NCBI GenBank assembly: GCA_014379065.1
Contig: JACMMM010000795.1
Span: forward strand, 1 to 7,070
From: Saprospiraceae bacterium
GTDB lineage: Bacteria; Bacteroidota; Bacteroidia; Chitinophagales; Saprospiraceae
Length of the DNA stretch: 7,070 bases
Reading direction: 5' to 3'
The notes below the pieces were generated by a model, which did not search any database, had not been told where the DNA came from, and saw only the letters and a program-made list of their open reading frames with translations. Position 1 is the first letter of the stretch; each line of letters opens with the position of its first letter. Made by a program: the position numbers and the translations under genes. This document shows, one piece after another, positions 1 through 5,317 of this stretch.

Positions 1-627
1 GTGAGCATCCCTGCTGTAGCCAAAAACCCACAGCTTCGTTTTTGGGCAAAATGGGATCTTGAGCCAAACTTCGATTATGTACAAGTGCGTGCTTTTGGCA
101 ATTCTGATCAAGCGCTCTGTGGGCGTTTTACCAACCCGGGTAAAAATGGCGCACAACCCTTTGGCGAACCAGTTTTTGATGGTTTTCAAGGAGATTGGGT
201 AGAAGAATGCATGGATTTGTCGGACTTTATTGGCCAAACGGTTGACCTGAAGTTTATCCTAGGCTCTGACAATGGCGACGACCGCGACGGTTTTTATTTC
301 GACGACCTGCGCATAGAATACACGGACCCGACGCTTCTGTCCACAGTGAGCATACCGTTGCGCGACTTCCGCCTTGGGCAAAATGAACCCAACCCGGCAG
401 CCCAGTCAACCGTGATCCGTTGGGAAAATGCGAAGCAACTCAGAGGATATGCCACCTTGTTGGTTTACAACCCCTTGGGTGTAAAAATTGCCGAGCGCCC
501 GCTGAATCTGACCACTCAAGATGAAGCCCAATTTGATACCCGCAGATGGCCTGCCGGGCTTTATACTTACCTTCTGCAAACCTCGGAGGGCCAAAGCCAG
601 CCGATGAAAATGACGGTGATTCATTGA
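1..627 (+). CDS. 3' part of a secreted T9SS cargo protein with a metallopeptidase-type C-terminal jelly-roll domain
   Basis: The frame is open from the first base, so the true start and most of the protein lie upstream; the GTG at position 1 is only the window edge. Visible residues 1-108 form a beta-rich domain with the motifs FWAKWDLE, DYVQV, a WVEE segment and DGFYFDDLRIEY. This pattern resembles the MAM/jelly-roll-like domain that follows the catalytic part of secreted M14 carboxypeptidases and M6 (immune inhibitor A-like) peptidases of Bacteroidota. No catalytic residues are in view, so the peptidase assignment is inference from domain company. Residues about 123-208 are a T9SS type A sorting domain: LGQNEPNPA at its start, a central YNPLG turn, the WPAGLYTYLL strand, and the ending MTVIH. 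The product should cross the inner membrane by Sec and the outer membrane by T9SS. The next gene starts 27 bases later on the same strand, so co-transcription is plausible. Confidence 0.8.
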   Translation: MSIPAVAKNPQLRFWAKWDLEPNFDYVQVRAFGNSDQALCGRFTNPGKNGAQPFGEPVFDGFQGDWVEECMDLSDFIGQTVDLKFILGSDNGDDRDGFYFDDLRIEYTDPTLLSTVSIPLRDFRLGQNEPNPAAQSTVIRWENAKQLRGYATLLVYNPLGVKIAERPLNLTTQDEAQFDTRRWPAGLYTYLLQTSEGQSQPMKMTVIH

Positions 628-654
628 GAAATCTCACCTAATTAATAACACACC

Positions 655-2964
655 ATGAAAAAGTCTTCCTTCCTCCTCGCACTTGCTGCTTTGCTTTGGG
701 CATTCAACTTGTCTGCCCAAAGCACCCAAATGTTTGAGCGTATCAGCGCTCCTGTTCAGGCAAATGGCGTTGATTTCGACTATCCTTTTGCTGGCGGCCT
801 GAATGCTCCACAGTTCTCGCAAGCCGATCTCGACCATGACCTTTTGCAGGATTTGGTGTTGTTCGATCGCGTGGGCAATGTGGTGCTCACATTCATCAAT
901 GAAGGCACGGCGGGAGCGCCGAACTATGTTTTCCGTCATGAATACGCCTGCAATTTTCCAGATAGCCTTACAGACTGGATGCTGATGCGCGACTTTGACA
1001 AAGATGGCGCGATGGATATTTTCTGTGCCGCTTTTTCACAGGCGAGCCAGGAAATTCAGGTGTTCAAAGGTTATTACGATGGCCATGGGCTGAAATTCAC
1101 CCCCCAACATTTCACATATCCCCCCAATTGCTCCTCTTGCAATTCCTTATATATTTTTTACCCCGACGACAACTCGGCATTTTGGAACAATTTCCCCATC
1201 AATCGCGGTGATATTCCAAGCATAGATGACATAGATGGAGATGGGGACTTGGACATCGTGGCGTTTTCCGCTGGCACTTCTACCAGTCTTACCATGCTCA
1301 TAAATACGTCGGTTGAAAAGGGGCTGCCGCTCTCAAAGCCGCAATACGAGCTATACGACAATTGTTGGGGGCGTTTTTTCGAAAACGGCATGGAGCGCTG
1401 CCATGCTGAATTGAGTTGCCACCCCGACACCTGTTATACAGAGTGCGCTGGTTTCAGGTCTCAAATTGCCGAAGAGCGCGACGGCCTGCACCCTGGCGCG
1501 ACACCGACCACGCTCGACTACGACAATGATGGCGATAAAGACCTAATGCTCGGCAATGTCGCCTTCCCTTGTGTAGACCTGATGTTCAACGGCGGCACCT
1601 CACAAAACGCCTGGATGTCAGCCCAAGACACGTCTTTCCCCTCCAATAACGTACCGATAGACCTGAACTCTTTCCCCGCCACCTATTACTTTGATTACGA
1701 CGACGACGGCAAAAAAGACCTCGTCGCTGCGCTCAACAACCCCACCAGCGGAGAAGACCGCAAAGGGGTGTGGTACTATAAAAACGCTTCAGATGCCGCC
1801 GGACTGCACAAATTTGAATTGCAGGTCAAAAACCTTTTCCAAGGCGATATGATAGATGTGGGCACCGCAGCCCACCCTGCTTTTGCCGATGTGAACGCCG
1901 ATGGCTTGCTCGATTTGGTGGTCGGCAATTACGGCTACTACACCTTCATCAACAATCAGGCAAAGTTCACCAACTCAAGGCTTTTCCTTTTCCTAAACGT
2001 TGGTACGCCCACTGTCCCGGCCTTTGAACTTGCGGACAGCGACTGGGCAGGGCTATCGCTATTCTCAGATACGGACTACGATTTCACGCCTGGCTTCGGC
2101 GATATTGACGGCGACGACGACCTTGATCTTTTGGTGGGCAGCAACGTCGGAGGGATCTATTGTTATCGGAACACTGCCGGACCGGACCAGCCCATGATTC
2201 TCAGCTATGATACAGACCCCATGTGGTTGTCTTTGGACGTAGGTGGTTCTGTTTCAGCCCCTATTGTGTATGATCTTGATAGTGATGGATTGCAAGACCT
2301 CGTCTTAGGCGAGCGTGCGGGCAACATCAATTTTTTCAAAAACAACGGCTCCTCTACACATCCCATCTATCCGGCTTCGCCAACCTTGCCGAAAATTGGC
2401 CAAATAGACACAAAAATCCCGCCAGAGGTAGTAGGTATGAGCACACCAGCCATCATTCAAACGCCCGACGGCCCCATTATTGTGACGGGCGCACAAAAAG
2501 GCCATCTGGAAGCCTACTACCTGAAAGGCGCAAGCCAAGACACTTTTTTCTCTATTTCCCAAACCTGGGGCAATATTGACGAGGGCAATCGCTCGCACCC
2601 TGCCTTTGCTGACATTGACAATGACGGCATTTTAGACATGGCGGTCGGCAATCAACGCGGCGGCCTCGCCCTGTACAGAACTGAAATGGTGAACTGCACC
2701 GTGCCACTGCATACCGCTAGTCCCAATACTCCGGCCCTGCGCATCAGCCCCAACCCTGCCCGCGCTTGGGCGCACGTAGATTGGTCCATAAACAAAACCA
2801 TACGTTGGCAAGCCTTCAACGCGCTCGGTCAATTAACCGCTCATGGCGAATCGGCCTCGGGTTCATTCAATGTTGAAGTAAGAAATTGGGAGACAGGCAT
2901 TTACATCCTGAAAGCGGAAGCGGAGGGGACTAGCGCTGCTGGGAGATTGGTGGTGGTACATTAA
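655..2964 (+). CDS. Secreted FG-GAP/VCBS-repeat protein with T9SS sorting domain (769 aa)
   Basis: The start ATG opens a clear signal peptide: MKK, a Leu/Ala-rich core, and likely cleavage after the Ala of LSA at about residue 21. The body carries nine calcium-loop motifs of the type DxDxDGxxDL followed by a V(V/L)GN-like strand. Their first aspartates are at residues 58, 113, 192, 288, 347, 412, 483, 540 and 653. This is the signature of FG-GAP/VCBS repeats, which build integrin-alpha-like beta-propellers that bind calcium outside the cell. Between the third and fourth motifs lies a Cys-rich stretch (C237, C249, C255, C260, C264), and CSSC sits at 159-162; disulfides are likely. Residues 695-769 form a T9SS type A sorting domain (LRISPNPA, a NALGQ turn, TGIYILKAE, terminal VVVH). 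No enzyme motif is visible. A role in adhesion, glycan binding or cell-surface structure is inference. The gene follows the upstream T9SS gene closely and may share its transcript. Confidence 0.9.
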   Translation: MKKSSFLLALAALLWAFNLSAQSTQMFERISAPVQANGVDFDYPFAGGLNAPQFSQADLDHDLLQDLVLFDRVGNVVLTFINEGTAGAPNYVFRHEYACNFPDSLTDWMLMRDFDKDGAMDIFCAAFSQASQEIQVFKGYYDGHGLKFTPQHFTYPPNCSSCNSLYIFYPDDNSAFWNNFPINRGDIPSIDDIDGDGDLDIVAFSAGTSTSLTMLINTSVEKGLPLSKPQYELYDNCWGRFFENGMERCHAELSCHPDTCYTECAGFRSQIAEERDGLHPGATPTTLDYDNDGDKDLMLGNVAFPCVDLMFNGGTSQNAWMSAQDTSFPSNNVPIDLNSFPATYYFDYDDDGKKDLVAALNNPTSGEDRKGVWYYKNASDAAGLHKFELQVKNLFQGDMIDVGTAAHPAFADVNADGLLDLVVGNYGYYTFINNQAKFTNSRLFLFLNVGTPTVPAFELADSDWAGLSLFSDTDYDFTPGFGDIDGDDDLDLLVGSNVGGIYCYRNTAGPDQPMILSYDTDPMWLSLDVGGSVSAPIVYDLDSDGLQDLVLGERAGNINFFKNNGSSTHPIYPASPTLPKIGQIDTKIPPEVVGMSTPAIIQTPDGPIIVTGAQKGHLEAYYLKGASQDTFFSISQTWGNIDEGNRSHPAFADIDNDGILDMAVGNQRGGLALYRTEMVNCTVPLHTASPNTPALRISPNPARAWAHVDWSINKTIRWQAFNALGQLTAHGESASGSFNVEVRNWETGIYILKAEAEGTSAAGRLVVVH

Positions 2965-2967
2965 ATT

Positions 2968-3061
2968 TAATTAAACCGCAAAATTCAAAACAGGAGAACC
3001 GCAAAATTTAAAACTAATTAAACCGCAAAATGTAAAACCGGAGAACCGCAAAATGTAAAAT
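2968..3061 (+). repeat. Two tandem 47-base repeats, each made of two ~23-base half units
   Basis: Copy 1 is 2968-3014 and copy 2 is 3015-3061; they differ at about five positions. Each copy has two half units sharing the core accgcaaaat, found at 2975, 2998, 3022 and 3045, so spacing is 23, 24 and 23 bases. A ggaga segment links the two half units within each copy. The tract begins three bases after the stop codon of the FG-GAP gene and has no open frame of note. Two more cores in inverted orientation lie at 3191-3200 (exact) and 3168-3177 (one change). There is no spacer diversity, so it is not a CRISPR. I do not recognise the family; a dispersed intergenic repeat is the likeliest reading. 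Confidence 0.85.
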
Positions 3062-3211
3062 TAAGAGGGGGGTGGTTCCTGCTTTAATTTGGATCATTGT
3101 AGAATGCAAACAATTAGGACTCGAAATGCTAAAAATTGTGACGGCAGCATTTCCCTCTCGATTTTAAATTTAGCGGTTCTCCGGTTTTACATTTTGCGGT
3201 TTAATTAGTTT
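3011..3211. repeat. Long inverted repeat: 51-base arms around a 99-base centre, between convergent genes
   Basis: The left arm 3011-3061 and right arm 3161-3211 are reverse complements. The outer 39 bases (3011-3049 against 3173-3211) match perfectly, and the inner 12 have two mismatches. The left arm is largely the second tandem repeat copy, so the structure amounts to one repeat unit present in opposite orientation on each side. RNA from either strand could fold into a very long hairpin, and the DNA could extrude a cruciform. The right arm ends on the last base of the stop codon of the - strand gene. It sits where both convergent genes need transcription to end, but there is no U-tract right after an arm, so it is not a classical intrinsic terminator. 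No target-site duplication flanks it and no transposase is nearby; a non-autonomous element remains possible. Confidence 0.85.
3123..3153. other. Small stem-loop inside the centre of the long inverted repeat
   Basis: gaaatgct at 3123-3130 and agcatttc at 3146-3153 form an 8-base perfect stem with a 15-base loop. It lies off-centre in the 99 bases between the long arms. With the long arms paired it could fold as an inner hairpin. An 8-base stem with a 15-base loop is weak evidence by itself, so a function is not claimed. Confidence 0.35.
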
Positions 3212-4293
3212 CAGTATTTTACCCAATTCAGGGTCTGTACGCCGCGCCCGTCTGTGAGCGTCAGGAAGTAGTTTCCTGATGGAATATGACCAACGGCCAA
3301 GGGCATCACATTTTCCCCAATACTAGCGTCTAAGGCTTGTGTTTGCAACAATCGCCCGCTGGCATCAGTGATGCGCAATTGCAAGCTTGGCATGGCGATA
3401 TTAGACTCAAAGCGCAGCGTCAACTGATCCATCGCTGGGTTGGGCCCCAAGGTCAATGCTGAAATTCCATCTATAGCTTGCACAAGATCAAACACTCCGA
3501 CCGAACTGGAAGAAACGTAGTTTACTGATTTGGTGACGGGCGATTGATCAATAATAGTAGGTATTCCTGGGAAATAGGTTTCGGTGACGGTGTAGGAGTA
3601 GTAAACAGAAGCCAGCGTGCCCGGATGCCCGGCAGCAAGCCAGCCGTACGTGGTAAGAAATGAATGGTTGATGATCTTAATCCCCATAAACTCGGCAGAA
3701 TCAATTTGTGAGGAAACGGCTTTGATGCGCATAGCATTTTGGAAAGTTCCTAAAGGCGTGATGAGCGTGCCGTAGGCATCGTATTTAACTGTCCTTGAGC
3801 CTTTGGAATAAAAATTGACGCCAGTTCCCGCATCAGTGGTATAAGCAAAATCCTCCAGATAAGAAGCATTGTAATTCGTGGGGTATTTCAATTGCGCATC
3901 GGGGTCCGTGTAGCTTTGCTGAAAAGCAATGCTTGCAGCACCCAAAAGCGAATATTTATTGGACTCCTCCCGGAAATAGACATAAATGACCGTGTCTTCT
4001 TCCACTTTTGTGGCCATGGTAGCTGAAGGATAATTGGCAAAGTACGGAGTACCCACTGGTGATATATACCGATATTGGGTAGGGGTAGTGCCGCTCAGGA
4101 TATGCCAATTAGAAAAATTCCAGGTTTGGTTGGCGCCCGCATTGCCCTCGCTGACATTGAGTGTATCCGCTACCGTGAGTTTGACCACATCACCGATGTC
4201 TGGAATAATGGTGTTTTGGATTACGGGTTGAGCAAAAGCAAGCGTTGCGAATGAGCTGAGAAAGAGAAGGGTAAAAACCGATTTTTGAAACAT
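3211..4293 (-). CDS. Secreted T9SS cargo protein of unknown function (360 aa)
   Basis: The start is placed at 4293 because translation from there opens a textbook signal peptide (MFQK, a hydrophobic core rich in Phe/Leu/Ser, AFA before Gln22). The frame stays open upstream to 4389, but those 32 residues would bury the signal peptide. The mature part has no cysteine. It contains motifs I associate with a common uncharacterised Bacteroidota secreted family: an N-terminal IPDIGDVVKL with GNAGANQTWNFS, and a central YDAYGTLITPLGTFQNAMRIK-like segment (about residues 183-203). The function of that family is unknown to me. Residues 277-360 are a T9SS type A sorting domain (LTLGPNPAMDQL, ITDASGRLL, IPSGNYFLTLTDG), here ending in WVKY. 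The gene lies 156 bases downstream of thyA on the same strand. No clear thyA terminator or Bacteroidota promoter is visible in that gap, so separate or shared transcription cannot be decided. Confidence 0.85.
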   Translation of the reverse strand: MFQKSVFTLLFLSSFATLAFAQPVIQNTIIPDIGDVVKLTVADTLNVSEGNAGANQTWNFSNWHILSGTTPTQYRYISPVGTPYFANYPSATMATKVEEDTVIYVYFREESNKYSLLGAASIAFQQSYTDPDAQLKYPTNYNASYLEDFAYTTDAGTGVNFYSKGSRTVKYDAYGTLITPLGTFQNAMRIKAVSSQIDSAEFMGIKIINHSFLTTYGWLAAGHPGTLASVYYSYTVTETYFPGIPTIIDQSPVTKSVNYVSSSSVGVFDLVQAIDGISALTLGPNPAMDQLTLRFESNIAMPSLQLRITDASGRLLQTQALDASIGENVMPLAVGHIPSGNYFLTLTDGRGVQTLNWVKY

Positions 4294-4449
4294 AGTAGTC
4301 AGTGTTTGGTGAGCCGCAAAGGTCGCGGAAATATGCTCCCGTGCATAGGGACTAAAGGTTAAACTAGCTTGAGTTTTGGATAGATCCACCGCGTAAAAAT
4401 GGTAATCCCAGCCGCATATCAGTTTTGTTTGAAACGTAAACCCTTCTTC

Positions 4450-5244
4450 TTAAATCGCCACCGGGGCTTTAATCCCCGGCCAAGGGTCGTAACCTTCCAG
4501 CTCAAAATCCTCGTATTTGAAACTGAAAATGTCACGCACCGCAGGGTTGATTTTCATGGTCGGCAGCGGGCGGAACGTGCGGGAAAGTTGTAGGTCCTCT
4601 TGTTCCAAGTGATTGACATAAAGGTGGGTATCGCCACCCGTCCAAACAAAATCGCCGGGCTCAAGGTCACAGACTTGAGCGATCATCATGGTCAACAAAG
4701 CGTAAGAAGCGATGTTGAAAGGGACACCGAGGAATACGTCAGCGCTGCGTTGATACAATTGGCAACTTAGCTTCCCGTCGGCCACATAAAACTGAAACAA
4801 GCAATGACAGGGTGCCAGGGCCATCTGCGGCAAATCCGCCGGATTCCAGGCAGAGACGATGATGCGGCGACTGTCGGGGTTGGTTTTCAAGATGCGAATT
4901 ACTTCCGAAATTTGGTCAATGCTGCGGCCATCGGGCGCGGCCCAAGAGCGCCATTGTTTGCCGTACACAGGGCCGAGATTGCCAGCGGGATCAGCCCATT
5001 CGTCCCAGATGCTCACGCCATTTTCTTTGAGGTAAGCGGTGTTCGTGTCCCCTTGCAAAAACCAGAGCAACTCGTGGATGATGCTTTTGGTGTGCACTTT
5101 TTTGGTGGTCAACAGCGGGAACCCCTCGACCAGGTTGAAGCGCATCTGATAGCCGAAGACGGAGATGGTGCCGGTGCCGGTGCGGTCGGATTTTGGGGTG
5201 CCGTTTGCGAGGAGGTGGCGAAGGAGGTCGTGATAGGCTTGCAT
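4450..5244 (-). CDS. thyA: Thymidylate synthase
   Basis: This cytoplasmic enzyme methylates dUMP to dTMP using 5,10-methylenetetrahydrofolate, giving dihydrofolate. From the start at 5244 the protein is 264 residues, the same length as E. coli ThyA, and it appears to align with it without gaps. Visible family features are DRTGTGT with phosphate-binding Arg21, SIIHELLWFLQGDTN, the WDEWAD segment, LGPVYGKQWR, DSRRIIVSAWNP, the catalytic Cys146 in ALAPCH, the QRSADVFLGVPFNIASY block, GDTHLYVNH, and the C-terminal GIKAPVAI, which closes the active site. The frame remains open 18 residues further upstream, but that stretch is encoded by the terminator hairpin and has no counterpart in the family, so the internal Met is preferred. 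No dihydrofolate reductase gene is adjacent. The start lies only 17 bases past the upstream gene's terminator, which leaves little room for a separate promoter. Confidence 0.97.
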   Translation of the reverse strand: MQAYHDLLRHLLANGTPKSDRTGTGTISVFGYQMRFNLVEGFPLLTTKKVHTKSIIHELLWFLQGDTNTAYLKENGVSIWDEWADPAGNLGPVYGKQWRSWAAPDGRSIDQISEVIRILKTNPDSRRIIVSAWNPADLPQMALAPCHCLFQFYVADGKLSCQLYQRSADVFLGVPFNIASYALLTMMIAQVCDLEPGDFVWTGGDTHLYVNHLEQEDLQLSRTFRPLPTMKINPAVRDIFSFKYEDFELEGYDPWPGIKAPVAI

Positions 5245-5261
5245 GTTGGGCAAAGATTGAT

Positions 5262-5309
5262 AAAAAAATTGATTGGGGTTGATTTTCATCAACCCCAATC
5301 AATTTTTTT
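5262..5309 (-). terminator. Intrinsic terminator of the cytochrome c/copper monooxygenase-like gene
   Basis: A perfect 22-base inverted repeat (5262-5283 and 5288-5309) encloses a four-base loop. Read on the - strand the loop is GAAA, a stable GNRA tetraloop, the stem core is gattggggttgat, and the RNA ends in seven U. It starts eight bases after the stop codon of the 553-residue gene, as expected for its Rho-independent terminator. Because the outer stem pairs seven A with seven T, the site could also act on + strand transcription, although no + strand gene leads into it. Confidence 0.92.
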
Positions 5310-5317
5310 GCCGCTTG

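Noticed and set aside
1129..1140. CSSC motif in the FG-GAP protein as a haem-binding site
   Set aside because: The residue after the second Cys is Asn, not His, so it is not a CxxCH haem site; a disulfide is more likely.
2968..3061. Possible CRISPR-like array
   Set aside because: The units are contiguous with no unique spacers, the half units are degenerate, and there is no cas gene nearby.
3011..3211. Insertion sequence or MITE with 51-base terminal inverted repeats
   Set aside because: No transposase, and the flanking bases (3004-3010 and 3212-3218) show no target-site duplication. Kept as a repeat only; a mobile origin is not excluded.
4294..4389. 32-residue N-terminal extension of the unknown T9SS protein
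   Set aside because: It would place a good signal peptide internally; the Met at 4293 directly opens the signal peptide.
5245..5298. 18-residue N-terminal extension of thymidylate synthase
   Set aside because: It is encoded by the terminator hairpin and loop, has no family counterpart, and the internal Met gives the standard 264-residue enzyme.
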